Positions 1 to 11,413 of a stretch of DNA of 64,000 nt are shown in pieces. Numbering within the stretch: position 1 is the first letter of the stretch; the number at the start of each line of letters is the position of its first letter. The stretch is from Diploptera punctata (lineage: Eukaryota; Arthropoda; Insecta; Blattodea; Blaberidae): contig JASPKZ010007528.1 in the NCBI GenBank assembly GCA_030220185.1, positions 819,001-883,000 on the forward strand, written 5' to 3'. The notes under the pieces were generated by a model that was not told where the DNA came from, searched no databases, and was given only the letters and a program-made list of their open reading frames with translations. The position numbers and the translations under genes were made by a program.

Positions 1-89
1 ACCATAATTGACATTCATTGCTAAATGTCAAAAATATAATTTTATCGTATAAATATACAAGCGTTACCGCTATAAAGTAAATATTTATA

Positions 90-255
90 AGTAATGCCAC
101 GAGTGATTTCCAAATTACCGATAAATTCACGACTCACGAAGTGAGGAGTGAATTCATCTAGAGAATTTGGAAATCAAGAGTGACATTTGTTAGGACTATT
201 TAACGAATAAAATTAGCTGTTTACTCACAAATCATTATTTAACTATAGTTATTTT

Positions 256-300
<45 letters not shown>

Positions 301-838
301 ATGTAAACGGCGATGTTTGAAAACAAATGAGAAACGACAGGTACGCTTCATCTCCTTCTTTTGTTCATCACTGCAACCAGATCATACTATTTATTGCCAA
401 AGGAACGCAATATTGTAAGAATGCTCTCTAGTGGAGAAAAAATGAAACACATCAAACTGATGTCGTATGATGTAAATATGACAATTATATTTTTGTGGAT
501 TATTACCTGGGAAAAAATACATTTAAGAAAGTGCAAACAGTAGTTTCTTTTTTTTTGGGTATAATAAATTGCCACAAATGTTTTTATATTAACTCCTGCA
601 AGCGCTGTGTGTTGGCATCTATGCACTATATATACAATCTGGTAACCGTATTTCTTATACGCTCAGTCACTGCAAAATAATGGTCAGACCTGTTCAGAAT
701 ATTAAAAAGGAGGAGCTTTCTTTAATATGGTAAATTTAACACTGATAAATATTTCGTGAAACACGACTCTGATTGGTTGTAAAACAGAAATCATTGAAAC
801 GTGATTGGTCATTGACTCCCATTTGGGTCATCAGTTAA
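90..838 (+). repeat. Rep-1 copy (749 bp) with ATA duplications
   Basis: This dispersed repeat starts AGTAATGCCACGAG and ends CAGTTAA. ATA flanks it at 87-89 and 839-841, and the copy at 54,570-54,963 has the same ends and the same 3-bp flank. Its first 90 bp form a fold-back: GTGATTTCCAAATT pairs with AATTTGGAAATCAAGAG near 150-175. It also contains a (TA)n run and a CCAAT-like TGATTGGTTGTAAAAC block. I see no coding capacity, so a non-autonomous DNA element is the best guess. Confidence 0.7.
261..297. repeat. (TA)n microsatellite
   Basis: About 18 TA units lie inside Rep-1. The other Rep-1 copies have only ATATTTATATATTTA here, so this copy expanded locally. Confidence 0.9.
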
Positions 839-841
839 ATA

Positions 842-1365
842 TTCATAACAATTATACTAACTCTAGTGATAAATTTCTGTTTCAGTTAGAAAACGTGCGG
901 CATTGAAAACTTGGTAAATACGAAAACGATAAAATGGCACTCTTGTGCAAACAATAGTAATCGTTTAGAGAAAGTGGAGTTAGAAAATTTGGAAACAAAA
1001 GAGTGAAGTAATATTTGAAATGGTGTACACGTTTTGTTTGTCAGTTGTTTATCACCTCTTGCTACTTGTTACTAACATCACGCGCAATTTTTCTTTTCTG
1101 TTTTGTTTTGTGTACACTACTGCTTATGTATTGTATATGGAGCCAGTGTTGCCAACTCTTTACTCTCAATGCAAACATCATTTCAGCTAGACGCAATTTC
1201 AATACGGCAGAACATATAATAATGTGAAAACAAACGCAACTTTCTTCTTTCTACCCTTGCTGTTGAAATGCTATAGGCCTATCGTTTGCTTCTTAAGCAA
1301 TGAATCCAAGTTTCATATTGTGGTCGAGATATTTTAGGGATTTCTTTAGCCAACTTTAACAGTCT
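842..1365. other. Interval without recognised features
   Basis: AT-rich unique-looking sequence with no convincing ORF or repeat match elsewhere in the window. Confidence 0.5.
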
Positions 1366-1378
1366 CGGTGAATTAGTA

Positions 1379-1783
1379 TTGTATTGTATTGTAAGCCCAT
1401 GTTTTCCCTTTACAGAGATTTAGGCGCTCTCTCCCTACAGGGAAGTATTTGAACCATACTAATTTAGTTACACTTGTTCTCGTATAGATGTCATTTTTGA
1501 GTCGTGGTCAGCGTTCCGCCTCATACTGACATCTAGGAAACCAAGGTAGTACTAGGACGAGAAAATTCGGTAAATTTTTCTTAGATGCCTTTTCATTCAG
1601 GCCTAAGGATTTTTTACGAGCCTGAAAATCTTCAGACTCGGGACCCACGGCTTAAAGTCCCTCCCGGAGGACTTGCTCCTTGGATTTTTCCGTCCTAAAA
1701 AATCCATCGACCCCGGCCGGGTTTGAACCCGTGACCCTCGGGACCAGAGGCAAGGAGCATAACCACTAGTCCACCACGGACGA
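1379..1783 (-). mobile_element. SINE-3 copy with 13-bp TSD
   Basis: This is a tRNA-headed SINE of about 405 bp on the minus strand. The head reads GGTGGACTAGTGGTTATGCT in minus sense (near 1,780) with B-box GGGTTCAAACCCGG. The tail is (ACAAT)n, seen as GTATTGTATTG at 1,376-1,390. CGGTGAATTAGTA flanks it at 1,366-1,378 and 1,784-1,796, which fixes both ends. Confidence 0.85.
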
Positions 1784-1796
1784 CGGTGAATTAGTA

Positions 1797-2216
1797 ATTG
1801 CCATTATCTTCTTTGGTGGTGCGACCTCCATTATGGGTCTGGACTTTCTCAGATGGTCCCTGCATTTATTCCTTCCATAGCCCATAACAGTTTCATCCAA
1901 TTACTTCCTCGCAACATCCTGCGAGAGACATCTATTCTTGGGCGTTCCTGCCCTTCGCCTTCCTAATCGGTATCATAACAGAACCGGTCTCACGATCTAA
2001 TGTGATATCAGGCGTAGACCTCTCTCGAAAGGACATATGCACCCAAATATTGCAAAGTTACCAGATTTTTAAAGCAATACGAACTAACTTACTTGGTCCT
2101 AGGACCTAGGGACAAGTTATAAGAACAGGAACTAATATAAAATGTCGGTTCTCTGTTGCTCAGTCAATAGGGGGGTCATTAAACTCCAGGCCCGGTCTTA
2201 ATAGTATGTATGTGAT
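1797..2216. other. Interval, possible old LINE relic
   Basis: On the minus strand, about 1,975-1,845 reads RPRIDVSRRMLRGSNWMKLL, faintly like a LINE C-terminus, but stops interrupt it and I cannot assign a family. The rest shows nothing. Confidence 0.25.
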
Positions 2217-2763
2217 ACTTACTTACTCACTGGCAGTATCGAACTCGTAGGTTCTTGACCGCGCGGACATAAGCTCTCCATACATCCCTATCCTGAGCTA
2301 GTGATTTCCAATCATTCCCTGTATAATCTACTTCCCTCAAATCATAGTTAATGTTATTCTCCCACCTCTTTCTTGGTCTACCAACTGGGCGTTTTCCCTC
2401 TGGCTTTCCTGCAAGAAGCTTCCATGCAAGTCCTTCATTCCCCATATGTGCAACATGTCCTGTCCATCGCAGTCTACGAGACAACTGTTTTTATTATATC
2501 TGGCTTCCTATAAAACCATGTAGTTCATTGTTATGTAGTCTTCTGCATTCACCTGTCTGTTCATCTCTCTTTGGTCCAAAAATGTTTCTAAGTACTTTAT
2601 TCTCAAATACTTGTAATCTCGTTTCCTCTCTTAAAGTAAGAGTCCATGTTTCGCACCCATATAATATAACTGTTAGAATAATAGTTTTATATATTTTCAG
2701 TTTAACGTTTTTTGAAAGGAGTTGGGACGTCAAGAATCTCTGCAATGCATAATAGCACGCATT
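2217..2763 (-). mobile_element. LINE-A 3' copy
   Basis: This is a 5'-truncated RTE-like copy. It carries only the region after the RT: KIYKTIILTVILYGCETWTL, then RLRWTGHVAHMGNEGLAWKL, then KPEGKRPVGRPRKRWENNIN. The 3' end is a (GTAA)n tail, seen as TACTTACTTAC at 2,217. The frame is broken near 2,485, where TTA is missing from the usual CGAGACTTAACTG. Non-functional. Confidence 0.85.
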
Positions 2764-3214
2764 CATGTGATACAGAATTACAAATTCTCTCCCCGGAAGG
2801 TCAGAGAACCGTGGGGCAAAAGGAAGTACCTGTAAAAGGACAGGATAAACCAAAGCAGAAAGAGGAGAGAGGGAGGTGGAGAATTAAGTAGGGAAAAATT
2901 AATGTGTAAAGCTATTTTGATAGCTGCAGTAAAGTAGTTTGGAATTTGAAGCAATATAAAGAACAATAGAAAGCGATAATAGCTATAAAATATTCTCGTT
3001 AAAACGCATTGTGTATAGATTTCCTTGTACTGTTTTAATTCCCTCCATTATGCGACACAGCTTTCCAGTTGGAGCGGCCATTTTGTATAATTGTTATGTC
3101 ACGTTCCTATCTGAGGGTCCCGACCCATTGGTGGGTCACAACGTGAAAAGAGTTCCCAAAATGTAGCATTAAAATATATCTATGTTTTGCTATTTCTTTT
3201 CAATTTAACTTCCT
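2764..3214. other. Interval without recognised features
   Basis: Purine-rich patches near 2,860-2,900 and AT-rich DNA. No family assignment and no credible ORF. Confidence 0.5.
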
Positions 3215-3728
3215 ATTTGGGTTGTCGTTTAGGCATTGACAGAAATTTAGATAAACACATTAAAATACAACGATTCAATTATCTATGTGACTCAATTAAA
3301 CGCACTTTATTGAATAAGACTAGAAAAGAAACTATTTTGAAGTTTTACAAAGTATTGACAGTTCCATCTCTTATCTATGGATGTGAAACCTGGACATTAA
3401 CAAAGGCAGATAGTAAACAAATAGAGGCTGCTGAAATGAAGATGTTGAGAGCAATAGCAGGATACCAAAGGACCGATAAAAAGAAAAACGAAGATATAAG
3501 AACAGAACTTAATATATTTAATCTCTGTGAAAGAATAAAATATTATCAAAATGCTTATCTTCAGCACGTATTACGAATGAATCAACAGCGCATACCAAGA
3601 AGAATGTAGAATTATAAACCAAAAGGGAGAAGAATGTTGGGAAGACCATTGAAGAGATGGAAGGACCAATTCGAACTATAATGAGATCGGAACAGGCCAT
3701 TGGGCTTAATCCTTGTTGTTGATGATGA
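3215..3728 (+). mobile_element. LINE-B 3' copy
   Basis: This RTE-like fragment reads RNLDKHIKIQRFNYLCDSIK, SLIYGCETWTLTKADSKQIE, AAEMKMLRAIAGYQRTDKKK and finally GRPLKRWKDQ. A TAG interrupts at 3,606. It ends with the stem-loop CAGGCCATTGGGCTTAAT and a TTG-type tail near 3,715. The copy at 50,610-51,283 shares the sequence and extends further 5'. Confidence 0.85.
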
Positions 3729-3934
3729 CTTCCTTACACTTGTAATATTTTTTTATTGAATGCCTCAGGTTGTCATTTGTCATTTCCAAACTGCATTCTT
3801 GACCAGATTTGTATCACTTAGATATCATATACTGTAATCTCATCTAATTTGTATTTAATTATATTGAAAGTTTATTTAATATATGGTATTTATTTTTTTC
3901 TTAGTTTACGTAATACCTCCCTTTATAGGTACTT

Positions 3935-4258
3935 GTCCACCGCTATGGTCTCGAAGTAGCGTGCTGCCTTGTCACGCAGCGGGCCCGGGTTCGATTCCGG
4001 TCGGGTCAGGCTCCTGGGTGAGGTTTTTTTCGGGATTTTTCCTCACCATCAGGAAGCTTATGGCCCAACGGTCTCCGAAAATCATCCAGCCATCATGATC
4101 ATCCTTATCATTATCATCATCATCCTTCACCGGTGTGGAAAGCAACATGAAGTTACCACACCTATACCTCGTAATTCCCTAGTAAAGCTGTAAAGCATAG
4201 CATGAAAATGCTATGATTGCAGTGAAAGACCTGCCCTCGGGTAGAATAACTAGATAGA
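3935..4258 (+). mobile_element. SINE-1 copy with 11-bp TSD
   Basis: Head GTCCACCGCTATGGTCTCG, B-box GGGTTCGATTCC, a CATCATCATC-rich middle, and tail AGATAGATA. TATAGGTACTT before and TATAGGTACGT after (3,924-3,934 and 4,259-4,269) form the TSD with one mismatch. Confidence 0.85.
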
Positions 4259-4349
4259 TATAGGTACGTGTTCCAAGTTTACCATACAGGGACACGAATG
4301 AAATATAAAATGTACAAGATAAAACAAGAAAACTAATAACGACATGGAA

Positions 4350-4862
4350 TCCAACTACTTTAAAAAAACGTTAAACTGAAAATATATAAAACTATTATTC
4401 TACCAGTTATATTATATGGGTGTGAAACATGGACTCTTACTTTAAGGGAGGAAAGGATATTACGAGTTTTTGAGAATAAAGTTCTTAGGAAAATTTTACG
4501 ACCATAGAGAGATGAATAGACAGGTGAATGGAGAAGACTGCATAACAGTGAATTACATGGTATTTATATAAAGCCAGATATGAGAACAGTTAAGTCTCGT
4601 AGACTGCGATAGGCAGGACATGTTGCACGTATAGGGAATGAAAGACTTGCATGGAAGCTTCTTGTAGGAAAGCCAGAAGGAAAACGCCCAGTTGGTAGAC
4701 CAAGAATGAGGTGGGAGAACAACATTAACTATGATTTGATGGAAGTAGATTATACAGCAGATGATTGGAAAACATTGGCTCAGGATAGGGATAATTGTTG
4801 CTTATGTCCGCGTGGCCATGAACCTACGGGTTAGATAGTGCCAGTGAGTTAGAGTTAGTTAA
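4350..4862 (+). mobile_element. LINE-A 3' copy
   Basis: Starts in the TTAAACTGAAAATATATAA block and runs through CETWTL, KRPVGRPRMRWENNINYDL and the GTGCCAGTGAGTTAG 3' end. Several stops and small indels break it, for example CGATAGG for CGATGGG near 4,608. Confidence 0.85.
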
Positions 4863-4984
4863 TATATTTAGTTCTCGAGAAAAATTATTTAACAAGTTAT
4901 TTTTGCAGAAGACTGCATGCACTTGTTCATAAGTTAATCGAACGAAGTACATTCTACAGCAATACAACGAGTTGTGTATAGTGA

Positions 4985-5175
4985 ATATGGGACCCCAGCA
5001 TATATAGGCCTAAGCAGCGGCACCAGGTTCACAAAACCAACTATAATAGCTGGAGAATCCGATATGCTGACCACATGTAACCCCATAATGGCTGGATGAT
5101 CGTCTACCTCTGTGATTAACACATGTGGATGTGAGGCCAGCAGCCGGATGCTAGGCCTGTCGCGCCATGGAGTTA
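4985..5175 (+). mobile_element. SINE-4 3' fragment
   Basis: Matches the 3' half of SINE-4: AAAACCAACTATAATAGCTG, CGATATGCTGACCACATGT, and TGTGATTAACACATGTGGAT. The tRNA head is missing or too diverged to see. Confidence 0.7.
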
Positions 5176-5570
5176 AAAAAATAGTGACTGGAACTTAGAT
5201 CATAACTAAATTTTACAGTTAGAGTGGAAACATAGTTGGATTTAACGACGAACATATGTAGGAATTCCTGTGTAATTTCGAATTATTTTCGATCTAATAT
5301 AGCATAGCCGGAATATACTGTTATATGATTGGTCACTTAGCACAATTTATTGCAATGACGTGTAAATTCAGAGTTTACGTCAATTTAATTATCACTTCGT
5401 ATATAAGTACAGATCAGTCTGCACTTGTGCGCAGTTGTTAGATGCGCAGAATTATAAAGATGTAATAAACTTATTTAAAATTTTGCCAATATGAGTAAAT
5501 TTAAATATTCAAAATTGTGTATTATTTTAAGTGCTAACAAATATAATAGTTACGTAAGCAACAAGTAGTA
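5176..5570. other. Interval without recognised features
   Basis: AT-rich; a TATATAAG sits at 5,400-5,407 upstream of a stretch with no ORF. I would not call it a promoter. Confidence 0.4.
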
Positions 5571-6517
5571 AGATGACATTCTAGATCATCAATGTGGATT
5601 TAGAAGAAACAGGTCTACAACGGATCAGATTTTTAGGATCAAACAGGTTTTAGAAAATAAATGAGAATATAATGGTACTGTACATAAACTATACGTAGAC
5701 TTCAAAAACGCATACGATTCAATTAAGAGGGAGAAGTTATATAGTATCCTGCTGGAGTTTGAAATTCCTAAAAAGTTAGTTAGGTAAAGTGATCCCACAA
5801 CAGGCCTCAGGAGGCCCTTGGGGTAGTAGGAGGTTAAGGCTCCCACTTTTTCTAGACAATCGGCACTTTATGTCAGCCGGGTTGTCAGCCCTGCGTGACG
5901 GCCGCCTTTACCCCCAGAACAAGCGTCTGGTACTCATTTCAGTTAGAGGCTGAGTCGACCCCAGGGCCATAGTGCCGCCAGAGGGTTTTGGTCAGTTTAA
6001 AAATCCTGACCCCAACGGGACTTGAACCCTCGACCCTCCGGCTTGTAGCTCAGTGCCTTAACCACTACGCTACGTTAGTTAGACTTATACGAATGTGTCT
6101 AAATGGCACAAAGAGTAGGGTGCGAGTAGGCAAACAATTTTCGGACACTTTTGAAATCCAGAATGGGTTGAAGAAAGGAGATGCACTATCTCCTCTACTA
6201 TTTAATTTTCTACTAGAGCATGCCATCAAATCTTTAGAGGATGAGGAAGGCCTACAACTCAATGGTATTAATAAGCTGTTAGTTTATGCTGATGATGTAA
6301 TACTATTGGGTGATAGCGAGGAGATACTAAAGGACAATACGCACACACTATTGAGTAACTCTAAGGAATTAGGACTGGAAGTAAATATCAATAAAACTAA
6401 ATATATGGCACACGTAGGAATGCATTATGTAATGGAAATGGACAGCTAATGACAAATGAGGGAAATTTTGAGGAAGTGGCTAAATTCAAATACCTAGGAA
6501 CAATAACCACAAATAGA
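5571..6517 (+). mobile_element. LINE-A RT-domain copy split by SINE-2
   Basis: This copy retains the reverse transcriptase: HQCGFRRNRSTTDQIF-like start (here HQCGFRRN), GLKKGDALSPLLFNFLLEHA, and the catalytic YADD at 6,285-6,296, followed by SKELGLEVNINKTKYM. SINE-2 interrupts it at 5,784-6,073. Compared with the copy at 18,965 it stops at 6,517 and lacks the C-terminal part. Confidence 0.85.
5784..6073 (-). mobile_element. SINE-2 copy nested in LINE-A, 9-bp TSD
   Basis: GTTAGTTAG lies at 5,775-5,783 and 6,074-6,082, while the uninterrupted LINE-A copy has AAAGTTAGTTAAACTTATAC near 19,250. The SINE is on the minus strand: head GTAGCGTAGTGGTTAAGGC (minus sense) at 6,073, B-box GGTTCAAGTCC, and 3' end GTGGGATCACTTTAC at 5,784. 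Confidence 0.92.
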
Positions 6518-7074
6518 AATATATTCTAGATTCACAATGTTGATAACTGACGAAAAAAAGAAAAGAAAAGAAAAACCTTGGAAAGATTTCTCGGCAATTT
6601 GAACCCACAAATTGGTAGCTGATGAAGAAGGAAAATATAAAATATTGTTCTACCAGTTACATTATATGGGTGTGAAACATGGACTCTTATAAGTATAACA
6701 TAGGGACCGGCTTTCATGTTTATCACGTGGAACAAGACTGTAATGATTCTAATTTAAAATTATTGAAATGTTGATTTTATTAAGGGTATAAGTATCTAAG
6801 AAATTGTTATTATTCATTATACAAATTATATTACTTTGGCTATTTAACTCGTGCCCCAAATGGGAGTCAATGACCATTTCCACCGAGATTTCTTTTTCTC
6901 TGCAAGATGTTAGATGTTTCCCAGTTGTAAATAAAAGCCAGAGGGAAAACACAAGAAGCTTCCATGCACATCTTTCATTCCCCACACGTGCAACTCTTAC
7001 TTTAAGGGAGGAAATGAGATTATATATTAACGATGGTTTATAACAAATCAGATAAATAATTAGTATCATAATTG
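6518..7074. repeat. Scrambled LINE-A and Rep-1 fragments
   Basis: Short pieces: LINE-A plus-strand at about 6,640-6,690 (CATTATATGGGTGTGAAACA), a Rep-1 end at 6,833-6,890 (CCCAAATGGGAGTCAATGAC), then a minus-strand LINE-A piece (6,952-6,993) abutting a plus-strand piece (6,994-7,020). Nothing coding. Confidence 0.6.
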
Positions 7075-7665
7075 AAATTTGAAACATAGGCTCAATTCTG
7101 GAAATGCGTGCTATTATGCATTACGGAGACTCTTGATGTCCCAACTCCTTTCAAAAAACGTTAAACTGAAAATATATAAAACTATTATTCTACCAGTTAT
7201 ATTATATGGGTGCGAAACATGGACTCTTACTTTAAGCGAGGAAAGGAGATTACGAGTATTTGAGAATAAAGTTCTTAGGAAAATTTTTGGACCAAAGAGA
7301 GATGAACAGACAGGTGAATGGAGAAGACTGCATAACAATGAACTACATGGTCTTTATAGGAAGCCAGATATAATAAGAACAGTTAAGTCTCCTAGACTGC
7401 GATGGGCAGGACATGTTGCACGTATGGGGAATGAAAGACTTGCATGGAAGCTTCTTGTAGGAAATCCAGAGGGAAAACGACCAGTTGGTAGACCAAGAAT
7501 GAGGTGGGAGAATAACATTAACTATGATTTGAGGGAAGTAGATTATACAGGGAATAATTGGAAATCATTAGCTCAGGATAGGGATGTATGGAGAGCTTAT
7601 GTCCGTGCGGCCATGAACCTACGGGTTCGATAGTACCAGTGAGTAAGTAAGTAAGTAGGTAATTT
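7075..7665 (+). mobile_element. LINE-A 3' copy with intact C-terminal frame
   Basis: The C-terminal part stays open from about 7,088 to 7,633 (about 180 residues): YYALRRLLMSQLLSKNVKLK, ILYGCETWTL, MGNERLAWKLLVGNPEGKRP and the end WRAYVRAAMNLRVR. It ends with GTGAGTAAGTAAGTAAGTAG. 5'-truncated, so not autonomous; this is a good representative of the family's C-terminus. Confidence 0.9.
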
Positions 7666-7721
7666 AAATTTGTGTTGGGAATATCGAAAAATTTTCTGTC
7701 GGAGGGTTTTTTTTTTCAGTG

Positions 7722-7861
7722 TTAAAGGATTTTTACGTCCGGAAATCTACGACATCCGATCCACGATTTTACTGTCCTTCCGAAGGATCCTAAAGTCAGG
7801 ATTTTTAAGCCCTTAAAAATCCATGAAGCGCAAACTCCGGAAACAGAGGCGAGCATTATGT
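7722..7861 (-). repeat. Diverged SINE-3-like relic
   Basis: The order of blocks (AAAGGATTTTTACG, GACATCCGATCCACGA, CCGAAGGATCC, AAAAATCCATGAAGCG, GAAACAGAGGCGAGCAT) parallels the minus-strand SINE-3 at 1,600-1,760 but is strongly diverged. Confidence 0.45.
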
Positions 7862-8221
7862 GCAATAAGGGAATTGTTTTACAGACACGAAAATATTTTT
7901 ATATTTTCTGAAATATCATTTTGTAGGTATCCTGTTTTTGCTGTCAACCCTTGTGAAGTTAGAAGAAACAAGTTATTAGTTTTGAAAACTCAGGCGTAAT
8001 AATTATAGGTAATAATTCTGTTGGGAATGTAAATGAGTGTATAAGACCCAAACTCATTCACAGTTAATGTTATGGGATGTAGGGTGCTTAACACTTACAC
8101 TGTTGACTGTTTCTTTGTTACAGCAGAGCGGTGGATAGTTTTAATGCCTTCTTTATTGGATTTCATAACTATGATTAACTTACTTAAGCTGCCCTAAATC
8201 GTAATATTATCATACTTAGCC
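7862..8221. other. Interval without recognised features
   Basis: AT-rich; no ORF or repeat match seen. Confidence 0.5.
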
Positions 8222-8760
8222 TTCTCACTGGCACTATCGAACCCATAGGTGCATGACCGCGCGGACATAAGCTCTCCATACATCCCTATCCTGAGCCAAT
8301 GCTTTCCAATCATTCCCTGTATAATCTACTTCCCTCAAATCATAGTTAATGTTATTCTCCCACCTCATTCTTGGTCTACCAACTGGGCGTTTTCCCTCTG
8401 GCTTTCCTACAAGAAGCTTCCATGCAAGTCTTTCATTCCCCATATATGCAACATGTCCTGCCCATCGCAGTCTATGAGACTTAACTGTTCTTATTATATA
8501 TGGCTTCCTATAAAGACCATGTAGTTCATTGTTATGTAGTCTTCTCCATTCACCTGTCTGTTCATCTCTCTTTGGTACAAAATTTTCCTAAGAACTTTAT
8601 TCTCAAATACTTGTAATCTCCTTTTCTCCCTTAAAGTAAGAGTCCACGTTTCGCTCTATTTTCAAATATTTGTAGCATGCTTTATTTCCATAATGTAAGA
8701 GTCCATGTTTTAAACCATAGAACCACAGTTGAAATTATTATTTTATACATTTTTATCGTT
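8222..8760 (-). mobile_element. Two adjoining LINE-A fragments
   Basis: 8,222-8,654 is a LINE-A 3' copy (MGNERLAWKL, KRPVGRPRMRWENN, DVWRAYVRAVMHLWVR). It stops at a CGTTTCG, and 8,655-8,760 is a second, more diverged piece that repeats part of the same region (TAAGAGTCCATGTTTTAAAC) and continues further 5'. Either a tandem rearrangement or two insertions. Confidence 0.75.
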
Positions 8761-8829
8761 AGAGAAAATAGAGGAACAACAATGTTCTGCTTTAACCCTG
8801 ATGTGCGCTATATTGGTGTAATATGTACA

Positions 8830-9085
8830 CAACTTTCCTCATTAGAGGATTGCCTCAAGGACAAAGTGATACAGACAATTAATTTTTGGAATTGATGAAA
8901 TACATTTTGTAAGTACATTAAAAAATTCAAATTTTTAGACCTAATTGAAGTATACATACTATAAAGTAGTAATTTTGTAAATATGGTTTCTTAAAATTGA
9001 AATTGATCCTCTAAATGGCAGCGATGGCAATTTTAGAAAGATACACCCTGTTCAAATCTAAGGAATTCCAAAATTTGGCTAATAA
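8830..9085 (-). mobile_element. R2-like LINE 3' relic
   Basis: This is the reverse complement of 54,996-55,285, including the C-terminal codons KIAIAAI and a 3' UTR with GAGGCAATCCTCTAATGAG on the minus strand. Diverged by many substitutions. Confidence 0.6.
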
Positions 9086-9158
9086 ACAGTAGACAAAACG
9101 AATACGTAAAAATAAGAAATTACTTAAATTTGTGTCGAATTACAAAATATACAACATT

Positions 9159-9490
9159 CCATCCATAGTAACTCTGCCCGAGAGCAGGTATTTCACTGCA
9201 ATCATAGCATTTTGATGCTATGTTTTGCAGCTTTACTAGTGAATTGTAGGTGTGGTAGCTTCCCGTTGCTTTCCACACCAGTGAAGCATGATGATAATGA
9301 TAAGGATGATGATGATGATGGCCGGATGATTTTAGGGGACCGTTGGGCCCTAAGCTTCCTGACTTTTGTCATACAGGTGAGGAAAAACCCCGAAGAAACC
9401 CTCACCCAGGAGGCTTTTCCCGACCGGGAATCGAACCCAGGCCCGCTGCGTGACAAGGCAGCACGCTACCTCGAGACCACAGCGGTGGAC
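9159..9490 (-). mobile_element. SINE-1 copy with 12-bp TSD
   Basis: Tail CCATCCATAG at 9,159, head CAGCGGTGGAC ending 9,490. ATATACAACATT at 9,147-9,158 matches ATATACAATATT at 9,491-9,502 with one mismatch. Confidence 0.88.
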
Positions 9491-9710
9491 ATATACAATA
9501 TTAATTTACAGTTATGCATGATTTTGTTTTCACGACTGTGCGACACGATAAATTAATGTTTCACCAAATTAAAGGCAAAGTCTCTCTTAACATCTCTCCC
9601 TTTGTAGGAATTTTATAAGGGCTAAGTCGATATTTTTCTCGCGTATCATTTTGATCGGTTGATAATGATCCTGGATATTTGAGTATTTTTAACGTGTTTT
9701 ACTTTTTTAT

Positions 9711-9998
9711 GGGGGGCACGCCGTAGCGTAGTGGTTAAGGTACTGCGCTACAAGCCGGAAGGTCGAGGGTTCAAGTCCCGGTGGGGTCAGGATTTTTAAA
9801 CTGACCCAAACCTTCCAGCGGCACTATGGCCCTGGGGTCTACTCAGCCTCTAACGGAAATGAGTACCAGGCGCTTGTTCTGGGGGTAAAGGCGGCCGTCA
9901 CGCAGGGCTGACATCCAGTGCCGATTGTCTAGAAAAAGTGGGAGCCTTAACCTCCTACTACCCCAAGGGCCTCCTGAGGCCTGTAGCGGGACTGCTTT
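9711..9998 (+). mobile_element. SINE-2 copy with 14-bp TSD
   Basis: Head GGCACGCCGTAGCGTAGTGG, B-box GGGTTCAAGTCCCGG. TTTTACTTTTTTAT lies on both sides (9,697-9,710 and 9,999-10,012). Confidence 0.88.
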
Positions 9999-10420
9999 TT
10001 TTACTTTTTTATTGTCAAGTATACCTTGCAACTTTTGACAGAAGCTATTTGGGTAATTTTTAAAAATAAAAATAAATGAATAAAGTAGGATAAGAATCTT
10101 TGTTTAGAGTTACCGCTTCAATATGTGCGACATTCCATGTACAGTATTTCATTATTTGTTTATTTGTGTGCATTTTGCTTCTAATCAAAAATTCATAAGA
10201 ATTTCGATACATTATTCACATGTTAATAAAATTTGGAAATATTAAATAATACAATTAATACTTGTCGTTCTCAACATGGTTATATTTTTAAACTTAAATA
10301 ACTTGAAAACTTCTGCTGATGATGTAACCGCTTTCCGATAGGCCTCCAAACTTTAAAAGATGTTACATAAGTTGAGCACGACTGCACCTATCAATTATTA
10401 ATTTTATTATTTTATATTGT
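9999..10420. other. Interval without recognised features
   Basis: AT-rich DNA; nothing I can assign. Confidence 0.5.
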
Positions 10421-10560
10421 GAGTAATAACTCACTAATCCTATCGGACCCGGAGATTCATGGCCACGCGGACATAAGCTCTCCATACATCCCTAACCTGG
10501 ACTAGTATTTTCCATTCATACCCTGTATGATTTACCTTTCTCAGATCATGGTTAATATGG
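10421..10560 (-). mobile_element. LINE-A relic
   Basis: Diverged 3' terminal 140 bp: ACTCACTAATCCTATCGGAC, GGCCACGCGGACATAAGCTC, and the start of the GGTTAATATGG block. Confidence 0.6.
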
Positions 10561-10564
10561 TTAG

Positions 10565-11015
10565 AATTATTTTAACAATTAATACATTAAATTATTTATG
10601 AAAATAATATTAAAATTAACAAATATTTTCATTTCTTTAAATATTTTGTAACCGTAAAATTAGTTTTTTATATCTCATTATTTGTCTTTGTTTTTTTACA
10701 TACATTAGACAGGGTCAGTCTACCAACAATTTAATGTATCTGCTTTAGTCTTAATCTTAACTATCAAACAAACACCTCACTGATAGTATTCTTTTAACCA
10801 TTAATACATTTAATTATATATGGAAATAATATTAAGATTAACAAATATGTTCTTTTGCTTTGTTTTAAATATTGTACAAACGTTAAATTAGTTTTCTCTA
10901 TCTCACTATTTTTCTTTTGTTCTTTATATACACTAGACGGGGACAATTTAATGTGTGTTGCTTGTATACATTTTATTATTAGTTTTAGTCTTAATTTTAA
11001 CTAACATTAACTGGT
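10565..11015. repeat. Diverged tandem duplication, ~223-bp unit
   Basis: Two units start TTTTAACAATTAATACATTA (10,570) and TTTTAACCATTAATACATTT (10,793). Both then run through AATAATATTAA, TTAACAAATAT, TTAAATTAGTTTT-like and ACATTAGAC/ACACTAGAC blocks in the same order. No other copy in the window; no ORF. Confidence 0.65.
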
Positions 11016-11127
11016 TGCATTATAGATCGTAATATAATAGATATTATCTTTTTGATCAAATCTTTATTTAGTATTTAATATTAGAGTTAATTGTGATTGC
11101 TATATTCTGATGTAACATATGTTTGTC

Positions 11128-11413
11128 CTGGTGAGTGGAAGAGAAGGCCACATGGTCTTAACTCCACCAGGCTAAATAAATAAATGATATTATTATCCCA
11201 ACTCAATCTTCGTCTACCTACTGGGCGATTTCCCTCTGGTTTCCCTAGAAGAGATTTCAATGCTCATCTTCCATTCCCCATTGTGGCACATGTCCTGTCA
11301 TTTACTGTCTACCTTACTCAACCGTTCTTATCAGATCTTGTTTCCAATTAAGATCATGTAGCTCATTGTTATGTAGTTTTCTCAATTCACCTATTTCTTC
11401 GTCTCTCTTTGGA
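11128..11413. mobile_element. CR1-like tail relic joined to LINE-A relic
   Basis: 11,128-11,188 is a plus-strand copy of the hairpin tail (GAGTGGAAGAGAAGGCCACA, then GGTCTTAACTCCACCAGG). 11,190-11,413 is a diverged minus-strand LINE-A piece (CTACTGGGCGATTTCCCTCT). Confidence 0.6.

Noticed and set aside
5400..5470. TATATAAG promoter
   Set aside because: No coding sequence or transcript signal follows; AT-rich DNA gives such motifs by chance.
9212..9556. 114-codon ORF ending in DRESNPGPLRDKAARYLETTAVD
   Set aside because: Translation of the SINE-1 head on the antisense strand; the same peptide recurs wherever the SINE occurs.
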